NCBI GenBank assembly: GCA_004762125.1
Contig: SIHQ01000018.1
Span: 1-64,000 of the forward strand
DNA length: 64,000 bases
Reading direction: 5' to 3'
From: Oceanospirillales bacterium
GTDB taxonomy: Bacteria > Pseudomonadota > Gammaproteobacteria > Pseudomonadales > Endozoicomonadaceae
Part shown: positions 47,071 through 55,768 of the stretch, piece by piece
Layout of the letters: each line of letters opens with the position of its first letter
Numbering within the stretch: the stretch's first letter is position 1
The notes under the pieces: model-generated
Told to the model about the DNA's origin: nothing
The model's database searches: none
What the model saw: the letters and a program-made list of their open reading frames with translations, nothing else
Translations under genes and position numbers: made by a program

Positions 47071-47144
47071 ATGACCACAAAATTCAGTTTAGTTCCAAAC
47101 TGTTATCGGCTCTTGAAACGAGCATGCCAGATAAAATTTTGTGG

Positions 47145-48587
47145 TTAATGAATCGGATTAATCATGGTGAAATAAAAACCAAGAGTGATAAGTAGAGTAC
47201 CGAAACCGGTCGTTCTAAGGTTACTCAATGCACTAGATGTTGGTGGTGGAGGTGTTGAGAATTCTATAGATGGATCTGGACAACTTCTCAAAGAGTCTTT
47301 TTCTTTTTCTTTTTCTTTCATCAACTCGCCAGAGCATCCAACCTCATTAGGGTTGCAGAAAACTTGTTGATCATCACAAAGGGTTTTAGGGCAACCAATA
47401 ATAGCCGCTTCTGCATCTGTATTTTTATACAACGAGCCATAATGCCATACACGCTTGTGGTAACCAGAATTACTTCGAAATGTGCTTCCGTCGTTGTCAA
47501 AAAACAGGTTGTAATACATAACCCAGCCTCCGCTCGAGTGATCTACGAAGATATTAGGCGACTTTTTCAGATCGTTACTTATGCTGATTTTTAGGCCAAG
47601 AAAATTACAGCGGCTATTCCGTGAACAATAAAAAGCGGACAATCCGCTTAAGGCTTCACCTTCAAGTCTCAAAGTGGGCAGTAACGTTTGATCGTTATTG
47701 AGCGGAAATATCGAGTTACTCTCGTGAGGGGTATCTTGATCAGGATCTAAATAACCTGTTGTGCTGTTTGACCTGCTTTCGGCATCTGCAGCCGAGACTC
47801 CTGAACCTGGAGCCAAACCTAATACAGTTATCGTTTTTCCCCTGGGAACAGTCATGGGACGATCTATTAAGACAGGGCCGTGGTTATCTGAGACAACAAT
47901 GAGAATGCTATCGAGGGTGCTATCGAGGGTGCTATCGAGAGTGTCATCATTGTTTGAAAAAGCGTCTCGAAGAATCTCACTCCTTGTGGCGCCATTAATA
48001 ATAATAGCCTTGTTAAAACCGTATTTACTGAATGGGTGATCTAGTGGAATATGGTTTTCAGTACTTATGATTTCATCCGGTGAAGCTAAGAGTTCTCGAA
48101 TAAGAGTATCAGGTAGAGAGGTTGGTGGCCGTATAGCGTCTGAGCTACCAGAGCATGTCAGTTGTGAATGTAATGGGTTATCTACCGGTAGCACTGTGAG
48201 AGTGAGAACATTGGTATTGTCGTGATAGGTATCAAGGACTCCGAATCGATCCTGATCAAACTCAGGAAGTACTGGGGCAACGTGTAAATCCGTTAAATCG
48301 ACGAAACATGCCCATAGAGGTAAGCTTGATCTGTGATAAAGCTGACCGTTGATATCCGCAAATGGAATCCCATTCGCTATGGATGCAGGCGGTTTTATAG
48401 TAACTATTGATCCAACCGGTGCCGAATCTGAAATATGAGTTGTCTCTGCGTTACAGCATAAAGAATAAGAGGCTATGAGTAATAAGATTATTCGGCACTT
48501 TCTTTGGCACTTTCTTTGGCACTTTCTTTGGCACTTTCTTTGGTACTTTCTTTGGTACTCTCCTCGGCATTTTCGGAATTTATTCAT
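47145..48587 (-). CDS. Exported protein with three in-frame short tandem repeats, beta-helix-like
   Basis: About 480 residues from the ATG at 48587; an in-frame TTG at 48641 would add 18. The N-terminus is an odd signal peptide: a run of QRKC units, then the hydrophobic IILLLIASYSLCCNA-ET. The middle (FNKAIIINGATRSEIL; GPVLIDRPMTVPRGKTITVLGL; CNFLGLKISIS; VMYYNLFFDND) alternates like a right-handed beta-helix of surface or carbohydrate-active proteins. A Cys-rich part with a KEKEKEKD stretch, a PPPPTSS linker and a C-terminal hydrophobic segment (GFGTLLITLGFYFTMI) follow. It is probably exported and anchored at its C-terminus. Function unknown. Confidence 0.65.
   Translation of the reverse strand: MNKFRKCRGEYQRKYQRKCQRKCQRKCQRKCRIILLLIASYSLCCNAETTHISDSAPVGSIVTIKPPASIANGIPFADINGQLYHRSSLPLWACFVDLTDLHVAPVLPEFDQDRFGVLDTYHDNTNVLTLTVLPVDNPLHSQLTCSGSSDAIRPPTSLPDTLIRELLASPDEIISTENHIPLDHPFSKYGFNKAIIINGATRSEILRDAFSNNDDTLDSTLDSTLDSILIVVSDNHGPVLIDRPMTVPRGKTITVLGLAPGSGVSAADAESRSNSTTGYLDPDQDTPHESNSIFPLNNDQTLLPTLRLEGEALSGLSAFYCSRNSRCNFLGLKISISNDLKKSPNIFVDHSSGGWVMYYNLFFDNDGSTFRSNSGYHKRVWHYGSLYKNTDAEAAIIGCPKTLCDDQQVFCNPNEVGCSGELMKEKEKEKDSLRSCPDPSIEFSTPPPPTSSALSNLRTTGFGTLLITLGFYFTMINPIH
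48494..48565 (-). repeat. Six 12-bp tandem repeats in a signal-peptide coding region
   Basis: GGCACTTTCTTT (+ strand) occurs four times exactly (48494-48541), once with one change and once diverged. On the coding strand it encodes KCQR-type units in the positively charged start of the signal peptide. The same gene has 12-bp repeats at 47907-47942 (GCTATCGAGGGT, three copies) and 6-bp CTTTTT repeats at about 47297-47319. Confidence 0.9.
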
Positions 48588-48716
48588 AAGGGATCGACCT
48601 GTTTGCAAAAAGAGAGTGTTATTCCACTTATGTTCAATCAAGATTTACATTCTGATTAATTTCAACCGTATTATCGAGATAACATAGGCACAAATAATGA
48701 TCTCGTCAAAATATGA

Positions 48717-49253
48717 TTGAAGAAGGTTCGAGTCAAAGATAAACACGGCAGCGTACTGAACGACATGGCGCGTTCAATTAATTTTGTCTGGAACTACATC
48801 AATGAACTCAGTACTCGTTCTATCAAGGAACGTGGTCAGTTTTTGTCTGCTTATGATCTTCACCCGTATACAAAAGGAGCTGGGAAAGAACTCGGGTTAC
48901 ACAGCCAGACATTACAGTGTGTTGCTGGGGAGTACGTAACACGCAGGAAGCAATTCAAAAAAGCAAAGTTAAACTGGCGTAAATCAGTGGGTGTGCGCCG
49001 TTCTCTTGGTTGGATTCCCGTCAATACAGGACAGGCCAAGTGGAAGAATGGACAGGTATTTCACAACGGAATCTATTTCTCTGTTTGGGATTCTTTCGGG
49101 CTTGATCAATACACATTTCGTTCTGCCAGTTTCAATGAAGATGCAAGAGGCCGCTGGTATTTCAATGTGGTTGTGTCGGTAGAAGCTGAAACATCAGAAG
49201 GCACAGGATCAATAGGTATTGATCTTGGGTGCAAAGAGTCCGCTACTGACTCG
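48717..49253 (+). pseudogene. tnpB: IS605 TnpB, N-terminal half only
   Basis: The frame begins at TTG 48717 with KKVRVKDKH and continues through the TnpB N-terminal domain (SINFVWNYINELS; LHSQTLQCVAGEY; RRSLGWIPVNTGQAKWKNG; RGRWYFNVVV) up to the first RuvC motif, GIDLGCKESATDS. There the homology stops and an unrelated protein follows in the same frame. The zinc finger and the remaining RuvC residues are missing, so it is inactive. It belongs to the same TnpB family style as the C-terminal fragment at 30685. Confidence 0.85.
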
Positions 49254-49712
49254 AATGTACTGTTGTCGGGGTGTACCAGCCCATCAAAACAGCCGAAAGC
49301 GTTCTTTCCTTCCGGCAGCTGGATGCTGTTGAATCCTCAGGAGTATCAGCCAAATATTATATTCGGTGCCCTGATGATTTGTCCGGAACAGAGTTCAGAG
49401 TCTGAATGCCATCCTGGGCATACGGTGCTTGCCCTGATCGAGGAAAACAGAGGGCACGGCTGTACTGATTATATCGGACAAGGTGTCATCCAGCCGGTTT
49501 CCAGTGCTACCCAGTGGCGAATGGAATCAGAAGGCGAGTTGGTTGGTGTATTTCGCTGGCAGGGTGAAACGCTGAAACTAACGGATTCAGACGGTAAAGA
49601 GATGTACTTTGTCGCTATGTCTGAAGATAATCTGGACAGCAAGCTAAATGAAAGCTGTGAAGCCAGTTTGAATGATCATAAAGCAGAAAAGATTAAACAG
49701 AGCGGTATTTGA
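49254..49712 (+). pseudogene. Lipoprotein-like sequence missing its signal peptide, fused to TnpB
   Basis: Directly after the TnpB part the frame reads VLLSGCTSPSKQP. LLSGC is a perfect lipobox, and the following 140 residues look like a small secreted protein (GSWMLLNPQEYQPNIIFGAL; TQWRMESEGELVGVFRWQGETLKL) with paired Cys. The hydrophobic core and charged start of the signal peptide are gone, replaced by TnpB sequence. The element therefore seems to have inserted in, or recombined with, the 5' end of a lipoprotein gene. As it stands the protein would not be exported. Confidence 0.65.
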
Positions 49713-49765
49713 AGTAATGTGAACATTCAGTCGTTTTCTGGTGCTTCCGCATTTACAGCGTGCTT

Positions 49766-50773
49766 TCAATCTGAGCAACTCTCTTCATTTGGATCGTCAC
49801 TGATATAGCCACAATACGAATTGGATTTGACACTGTTCTTAATAATGTGGGCAGTGGGGCGCTTCCCTGTCTCCAGTTTCATCATACCTTCGAACAGATC
49901 ATCAGAGAGATCATTACCAAGCGATTGTCTAGTGATAATAAAGTATAATTTATTATCAATAACGGATTTGTAGTGATCAAGAGTCATGCAATACTCACTT
50001 CGATTTACGCCGTCCTGAGTGATAATGTTTTGGATGAAAATGGGCAGAGCAGCTGCCTTGCAGAGTTCAGGAAAAAGCTCGGACCCTGTGCTTAGCCAAT
50101 AAAAAAGGCAGCCCAAAGACCATATATCAGACGATGTTTGCCAACCCTGGTCAGAAAGCCAATCAGGAGCTCGATAGAGAGGGGTGCCTTTTTCTTCCTT
50201 GTTCGGTTTTCCTGTCTCCAGTCGTCAATACTCGCCAAAATCAACAATTTTTATATGCCCTGCGTCGCTAATTAAAATGTTTTGGTGTTTTATATCTCTG
50301 TGCACGATGTCTTGCTGATGCAGGTATTCCAACCCTGATGATATTTGATCAACAATGACGAGACGCTTGAATTCGTCGTATAACGCTTTTTTAGTCGGGG
50401 TACTGTGCTCTTTGAATTCGGTGTAAAGGCTTCTTCCTCCAAATTCCAGTTTAATCTCAGGCCCACTATCTGTGTCATCAGCCTCCAGCATTTTGATGAT
50501 GCAGGGATGGCTGAGTGTACGGAGCACTTCTCGTTCCCTGATCAGCGAATTTTTTGACAACGTTTGAAATCTGGGATCAGGGTGGCAGCTTTTGACGGCA
50601 ATGAATTCACTTTTAGAAGGTGAACGAACAATAGAGACACTACTGAAACCTCCAATTATCACCTTGGCCGTTTCTGGGTGTTGATCTGCCGTTGTAGGTT
50701 CAGACTTGGTGTCATGTGGTGAAGAGCATGGCAGTTCCAAACTGCGTGTGCGTAGTGGTGTGCTCATACTCAT
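49766..50773 (-). pseudogene. Eukaryotic-like Ser/Thr kinase interrupted by one in-frame TGA
   Basis: The frame from the ATG at 50773 encodes a kinase N-lobe and catalytic loop: [10 protein letters not shown] (about 40-49), ATP lysine in IAVKSC (about 61), HRDIKHQN (H158, D160) and DFG at about 178-180. It then meets TGA at 50225-50227, directly after VDFGEY. The same frame continues without another stop: RLETGKPNKEEKGTPLYRAPDW, then SSDIWSLGCLFYWLS and a C-lobe ending KRPTAHI, to 49766. Only one nonsense codon separates the halves, so the loss is recent, or the strain recodes or reads through it. The product stopping at 182 residues would lack the C-lobe. Confidence 0.8.
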
Positions 50774-50881
50774 TCCTGAACAATATTATGATGCTTTATA
50801 GACAGGCAATCAGGGCTGTAATTCCTGTCAGGCCGTTAGTATGCCTTACGAATAAGGATAGGAGGTTGTGAGACGGGTTTC

Positions 50882-53248
50882 CTAAAACAAGCTGAGCTGG
50901 TCATCGACAATCTGACTGAAGTCGTATTCAGTGAAAGGCAATATGGCATCCGCTACGGGCCTTAACTGCTTTTCAATGTAGTGTTGATAGTCAATCTGAC
51001 TGGTTTGAAACTCTATAGATTCAGGGCCATTGATAGTAATGAGATAACTGATCCACCCCTTATTGGAATACCGGGTCGACTTTCCCTGCTTTGAATAATT
51101 TTCGTCAGCGCTTCGGGCGGCTTTGACCTGAGGCGGAATGTTCTTAGTGTATTCCTCCAGTTTTTTTCGCAGACGTTTTCTATACACCAGTTGTTGATCT
51201 CGTTGCCCTGCAAGGGTTTCAGTGACGGTTTTTTTGATCAGTTCAACCGGAGACTGATCACTGAATATCAGATCATAAAGCTCTGTCTGAAATACCTTAG
51301 ACAAAAGTGTCCAGTCTGAGCGGACGGTTTCTAGCCCTTTGAATACCATCCTTGTACCAGAATCCGTTTGTTTGAGACCGGCATAGCGTTTTTTGCTTCC
51401 GGTCTCAGAACCACGAATGGTTGGCATAAGAAAACGACAATAATGGGTCTCATACTCCATCTCAAGAAAGCACTCCAGATCAAACTCATCTCTCAGATTC
51501 TTCTGCCAGCGGCGATTGATCATTGAGGAGAGTGACAGACCAATGGCATCCGCCTGAGAGTGATTAAATTGATCCTTGAGCAGTACAAAAATAGAGTCGG
51601 TATCGCCATAGATCACCTGATGACCTTCATTCTCAACCCATTGTGCGGTCTGCTGCATGATGGAGTGACCACGCATAGTAATTGAGCTGGCTAAGCGGGT
51701 ATCGTAAAAACGACAGCCGCCGGAACCGAGGACACCGTAAAATGAGTTCATCAGAATTTTAATGGCGTGAGAGCGCGCATCATCTTGATTCTTTTTAGCC
51801 TCATCACGCTGCTGCCAAAGAGAAGTAATGATTGCCGGTAAAAAGTGTTTCTCTCTGGAAAACAGCCCACCTCTGAAACCGGGAATGGCTTGTTCCGGCT
51901 GCTGCAGTCCTTCTATCAATCCCAGAGGATCAATTTTAAACGTACGAATAATCGAGGGATAAAGGCTTTTGAAATCCAGAACCAATACATTTTGATAAAG
52001 GCCGGGCCTGGAGTTCATCACATAACCACCGGGTGACGCCAAGCCTCCGCCTTCAGGAAGATTAGGGGCGATATAGCCCGCTCGATGTAACTTCGGTAGG
52101 TAGAGATTGGTAAAGGCCTGAACCGATCCGCCCATTCGATCCAATTCAAGACCAGTCAAATGACTGCGTAGGCGCAGGTAATCTATTAATTGTGTTTTTT
52201 GAAAAATCTCTGATACCAGGCGAGAGTCTTCAAGATTATAAGCGGCCAGCTTTGTCTTGTTGTGCTTGAAGTCGTGATTGATCGTGGCCATACGGTCATC
52301 AACGTCCTCAGTTTGTTTGCCTTTGCCAAGCAGTGCCTGGGCAACAAATTCAAGACTAAAACTGTCGAACTGGTAAATGGCGGCTTTCAAGGCATCAATG
52401 CCATCTATAACAATACGGCCAGGTATGTGAATAAATCCCTGATTACGCTCGCTCTTATGATCCCGCCAGCTGGCAGCAAGACCACTGCGACCTATGTTGA
52501 GAGACATATGATGAACGTTTGCCCGTTTAACTAATAAGCGGAAATCAAAATTAATGACATTCCAGCCAATAATAATGTCTGGGTCTGCAGTGATTAATTC
52601 ATCGGTGAGTGCTAATAACAGAGCTTTTTCATTATCAACCCAACGAATCCAGTCATTGCCTTCTACTGGTTGGCCAATCATTAGGACTTTCTCACAGCCA
52701 TTGCCGTGAAGACCAACCGAGTAAAGCTCTCCTTTTTCTGAGCACTCAATATCCAGTGAAATAACAGAAAAATCAGGAACTAACTGGCCTGGTCGAATTC
52801 GACAGTGTGTGCATTCGACAAAACGATCTTTTGACGTAAAAGAACCAGCAAAATCCATATCGCCATAGACAAACCGCTCCATTAAATAACGATCATGAAG
52901 ACGGATATCAGCCTCAAAAAGCTCGATGTTCTTCTGTTGTAACTGATATCGAGCTTTTGCTGCTTTCTTAATGGTTGAAAAGTAAAAGGCAGCAACAGGT
53001 GATTGATTGAACAGTTTTAATGATAAATCAACACTATCAAAGGTTATTCCAGCGCCTTGCAGCAACTGTGATATAGCTTCTTTATCAGACTGATGGGAAA
53101 AAAAGACGGGCTTTTCACCATCAATCAATAACCTGTAGGGGTGAGATTTACCTCTGAGCCAGAGCTCAATACGAGTGGTGCTCCCAACATCGTAACTGTT
53201 GCGAGAAATAAGGAAGCCGCTTTGAACGGAAGTTAATCCTGCTGGCAT
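50882..53248 (-). CDS. polB: DNA polymerase II
   Basis: Family B repair and translesion polymerase of 788 residues, the normal size (783 in Escherichia coli). The 3'-5' exonuclease motif is SLDIECSE (D166, E168), with the second motif in IIGWNVINFDFRLL. Polymerase motifs are DFKSLYPSIIRTF (motif A), KILMNSFYGVLG (motif B) and YGDTDSIF (motif C). All catalytic Asp are present. It is a single-gene unit, normally under SOS control; I could not identify a convincing LexA box by eye upstream of 53248. Confidence 0.95.
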   Translation of the reverse strand: MPAGLTSVQSGFLISRNSYDVGSTTRIELWLRGKSHPYRLLIDGEKPVFFSHQSDKEAISQLLQGAGITFDSVDLSLKLFNQSPVAAFYFSTIKKAAKARYQLQQKNIELFEADIRLHDRYLMERFVYGDMDFAGSFTSKDRFVECTHCRIRPGQLVPDFSVISLDIECSEKGELYSVGLHGNGCEKVLMIGQPVEGNDWIRWVDNEKALLLALTDELITADPDIIIGWNVINFDFRLLVKRANVHHMSLNIGRSGLAASWRDHKSERNQGFIHIPGRIVIDGIDALKAAIYQFDSFSLEFVAQALLGKGKQTEDVDDRMATINHDFKHNKTKLAAYNLEDSRLVSEIFQKTQLIDYLRLRSHLTGLELDRMGGSVQAFTNLYLPKLHRAGYIAPNLPEGGGLASPGGYVMNSRPGLYQNVLVLDFKSLYPSIIRTFKIDPLGLIEGLQQPEQAIPGFRGGLFSREKHFLPAIITSLWQQRDEAKKNQDDARSHAIKILMNSFYGVLGSGGCRFYDTRLASSITMRGHSIMQQTAQWVENEGHQVIYGDTDSIFVLLKDQFNHSQADAIGLSLSSMINRRWQKNLRDEFDLECFLEMEYETHYCRFLMPTIRGSETGSKKRYAGLKQTDSGTRMVFKGLETVRSDWTLLSKVFQTELYDLIFSDQSPVELIKKTVTETLAGQRDQQLVYRKRLRKKLEEYTKNIPPQVKAARSADENYSKQGKSTRYSNKGWISYLITINGPESIEFQTSQIDYQHYIEKQLRPVADAILPFTEYDFSQIVDDQLSLF

Positions 53249-53357
53249 GGTGACCGTCTGATTAATACTTTATGACCCTAATTGTGCAGAGCACACTCCG
53301 CGTTGGTGTACCAAAGATACATGAAAATGCTCTTCAGCAGAGAATCAGAGCAGAGAC

Positions 53358-53978
53358 TTATGTGAGTGCTAGCCACACGCCAACACCCATCATCAAAGTA
53401 CCTGCCACTCTGTTCATCAACCTGACATTATTACTTTTCATAAGAAAACGTCGAAGCGTTCTGCCTCCGCTGGCATAAACGATCAAAGACAGGAATTCGA
53501 TGAACAAAATGATTGAGAGCATCACTACTACCTGCGAAGCCATGGCTCTTTCGGGATCAATAAAAGGTGGTAGCAAAGAAATAAAGAACGCCCAGCCCTT
53601 AGGATTGGCAATGGCCGTCACGAAACCCTGTACAGCCAACTCTCGCCGGGAAATTGAAGTAGGTTCTACATCAAGATTCTGAATAGCCATCTTTCCCCGA
53701 GAGCGCCACAACTGAACTCCCAGCCAAAGTAAATAAGCACCTCCAGCTGTTTTAAATGCCGTGAAGAGTGCCGGATACTCCAGCATGAAAGCCGCTCCAC
53801 CCACTAAAACCAGCAAAGCAAGACTGCCAACGGCCAACAGTTCTCCAGCCATCATCCATAAGGTACGACGAACTCCGATCGTCATACCTAATGTCATAGA
53901 CAATGTCATGCACATGCCCGGCGTAGCTGATACAAAAATAAAAGTCGGAATAAATACCGTCAGTACAGCAAGATTCAT
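53358..53978 (-). CDS. LysE/RhtB-family amino-acid exporter
   Basis: Inner-membrane exporter of 206 residues with about six hydrophobic segments. The family N-terminus FIFVSATPGMCMTLSMTLGM matches the conserved PGP-type region of LysE/RhtB, and the GAAYLLWLG equivalent is GGAYLLWLGVQLW. FVTAIANPKGWAFFISLLPPF is the central signature. The ATG at 53978 fits the family start and has AAAGAGA about 7 bp upstream; the frame stays open for another 78 codons upstream but shows no family similarity there. The substrate (threonine, homoserine, lysine or another) cannot be told. Confidence 0.88.
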   Translation of the reverse strand: MNLAVLTVFIPTFIFVSATPGMCMTLSMTLGMTIGVRRTLWMMAGELLAVGSLALLVLVGGAAFMLEYPALFTAFKTAGGAYLLWLGVQLWRSRGKMAIQNLDVEPTSISRRELAVQGFVTAIANPKGWAFFISLLPPFIDPERAMASQVVVMLSIILFIEFLSLIVYASGGRTLRRFLMKSNNVRLMNRVAGTLMMGVGVWLALT

Positions 53979-54684
53979 TGCAGTCTCTTTCTCTCTCGTT
54001 GAATGATTGTCTGGAACAAGTGTAAACAATTCAGATAGTTTTGACCTTAACATGAACATCCTGAAGCTGACGATGGCGTATTCCACCTGCCCCTGACAAA
54101 CGGCTTCGTAAATATCTTGGTGAACATAAAGACGTTTGATGGCAATGCAGAACTGTCCGGTATTCAGGAATGAAAACCAGAGCAGAGGTTGAATGATGCT
54201 CGCTACATCCATAAAACTTGCTGAGTCTGTTGAAGCAAGTTTTGAAAAAGCTACCGGGTTTCGTGGTGGTACTCAGCATATTCACCGTCATGTATCAACA
54301 ACGTAACGAATAAGCGAGTTCTTCTTTGCTAATTCGGGCTCGAGGCCCTCTTAATTATCCGAACTTGATGCCTGGAGTCTTGTGCAGCCTTCTTGCTTGT
54401 TACCGATCTCTCAACAGAGGAACCAAAAATCCATCGAACTGCTGCGTAAGAAGGCTTTGGTTGTTGCTAAAGCCTGGGTCTCACATTACTCTGTTTCGTT
54501 TATTATTATCCGTACAAAAAATCCCAAGGGACTGTCGCCTGAAGCGCACTCCTTGAATTTAGAATCAACCTGGGGAAGAGTCGAGAGATATGGAAGAATT
54601 CGAATTGGTTTTTTGTCCCGTACATGGGATTCAGCCCTATCTCGATTAAATGTTTCTCAGTCTGTGAGGTTAATGAGTATTATC
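53979..54684. other. 700-bp gap without a recognised gene
   Basis: Open frames exist on both strands, but none shows a recognisable family or a good ribosome-binding site. The frame leading into the 54685 gene is open from 54382 and contains RTWDSALSRLNVSQSVRLMS, which may be a 5' extension or a remnant. Nothing RNA-like was recognised. The base composition becomes more AT-rich toward the right. Confidence 0.4.
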
Positions 54685-55194
54685 ATGGAAAAAAAACAGT
54701 CGGTCGGAAGAAAGCTGGGTAACATGCACTATGTACATCGAAGTGCGATTCAGTACTTAAATATTGAAGAACAAGAGGCATTAAGTCATGCTACAGAAAT
54801 ATTTTATTCAAATAAAACAGAAACATATTATTGGAATCTTGTTAAAATATCGAAACAGCTCGATAAGGTTTCATTGTTGAGATATCAAGATTTCGAACTG
54901 AATTTATTTCCGTGTTTAGAATATGCAGTGATTATAGATATAGCTAAGAAAACAGTTAAAGAAATCAACTATGGAACTAGAGAAAATCCACCTATTTTAC
55001 ATCGACAAGAACTAATGCTTGCACCGGATGATCCTAGGGTTGAAAAACTTTCGGAGGTAACAAAATTTTGTGAATTTCATGATCTATTTGAAAATTCGTC
55101 ATATATAGGTACTAGAAATAAGTGGTATCAACGACTTGATGATAGAGGCTATGTCGTTGACGGCTTTACCGTGTACAAAATTGGCGACCCATAG
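54685..55194 (+). CDS. Stand-alone domain resembling the DNA-phosphorothioation-associated methyltransferase N-terminus
   Basis: About 169 residues from the ATG at 54685; an ATG at 54673 is in frame too. GRKLGNMHYVHRSAIQYL, RENPPILHRQELMLAPDD and YIGTRNKWYQRLDDRGY resemble the N-terminal region of the family annotated as DNA-phosphorothioation-associated putative methyltransferase. In that family a methyltransferase-like part follows, but here the protein ends at GFTVYKIGDP. No dndBCDE or dndFGH genes are present in the window. It may be a natural single-domain form or a truncated remnant. The region is AT-rich compared with neighbours, which suggests transfer. Family recognition is from memory of conserved words. 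Confidence 0.6.
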   Translation: MEKKQSVGRKLGNMHYVHRSAIQYLNIEEQEALSHATEIFYSNKTETYYWNLVKISKQLDKVSLLRYQDFELNLFPCLEYAVIIDIAKKTVKEINYGTRENPPILHRQELMLAPDDPRVEKLSEVTKFCEFHDLFENSSYIGTRNKWYQRLDDRGYVVDGFTVYKIGDP

Positions 55195-55395
55195 AAATTT
55201 GACCATGGGAGATGAGCCTGCATATACAAAAAAGCTATGCGACCATAAACTTCCCATAGTTCAAGTAGACAGTTACGCTCGCCGCAGGAGTCAGCCATCC
55301 TTACTTACTTTCATCTCATTGGGGTCGCACATGTCGCTCAATGCTGGCGCCCTGAAGAGCAGTACTATACAGCTAGCGAACAGTCAGGAATATAT

Positions 55396-55632
55396 ATGAA
55401 ACTATTAGTACGTAATTTAGATCGCGCAACTACAGAAAAAGAGCTAAACGATACATTCAAAGCATTCGGAAATGTTCAATCTTGCACTTTGGTTGTTGAT
55501 CAAGTCAGCGGTGATTCAAAAGGTTTTGGGTTTGTTGAAATGCCAAAAATAAATGAGGCAAAAGACGCAATAAAAAATCTTAACAACACTACTATTCATA
55601 ATAATAGGGTACGAGTTAAGATAGCTAATTAA
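55396..55632 (+). CDS. RRM-domain RNA-binding protein
   Basis: A 78-residue protein consisting of one RNA-recognition motif. RNP2 is LLVRNL near the start and RNP1 is KGFGFVEM, with aromatic residues in place. Such small RRM proteins in bacteria bind single-stranded RNA and are often cold-induced. AGGA lies about 7 bp before the ATG, and about 200 bp of untranslated leader separates it from the gene upstream. A very strong hairpin follows the stop codon by 8 bp. Confidence 0.92.
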   Translation: MKLLVRNLDRATTEKELNDTFKAFGNVQSCTLVVDQVSGDSKGFGFVEMPKINEAKDAIKNLNNTTIHNNRVRVKIAN

Positions 55633-55640
55633 TAATCCAT

Positions 55641-55690
55641 AACACTGTAATGCATCGCATTAATTTCGTTTCCCGATGCATTACAGTGTT
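55641..55690. terminator. Perfect 17-bp hairpin after the RRM gene
   Basis: AACACTGTAATGCATCG (55641-55657) and its exact inverse (55674-55690) flank a 16-base loop, followed by TCTAATC. It lies between the RRM gene and the convergent 55769 gene and probably terminates transcription from both sides. Confidence 0.75.
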
Positions 55691-55768
55691 TCTAATCAAA
55701 ATTCTATGGGTAATAAGATTAAAGCTCTAGAAAAAGAATTCAGAACGCAATGCTTAAATCAGATATTA

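Noticed and set aside
30685-49253. The two TnpB fragments as halves of one element split by rearrangement
   Set aside because: They are complementary in extent but 18 kb apart with unrelated flanks, and each is well explained by its own local deletion or insertion. Overlap near the RuvC boundary cannot be judged without an alignment.
50225-50227. In-frame TGA as a selenocysteine codon in the kinase gene
   Set aside because: No SECIS-like stem was evident after the codon, kinases are not known selenoproteins, and the position following DFG is not a redox site. A nonsense mutation is simpler, even though a putative selenate importer is in the window.
53979-54212. N-terminal extension of the LysE-type exporter or a LysR fragment
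   Set aside because: The frame is open for 78 codons upstream of the family start, but it matches neither the exporter family nor a full regulator domain. The stretch EAVCQGQVEYAIV is only weakly LysR-like.
54685-55194. A complete DNA phosphorothioation defence system
   Set aside because: No dndBCDE or dndFGH genes are seen on either strand within the window. Only the single domain is supported.
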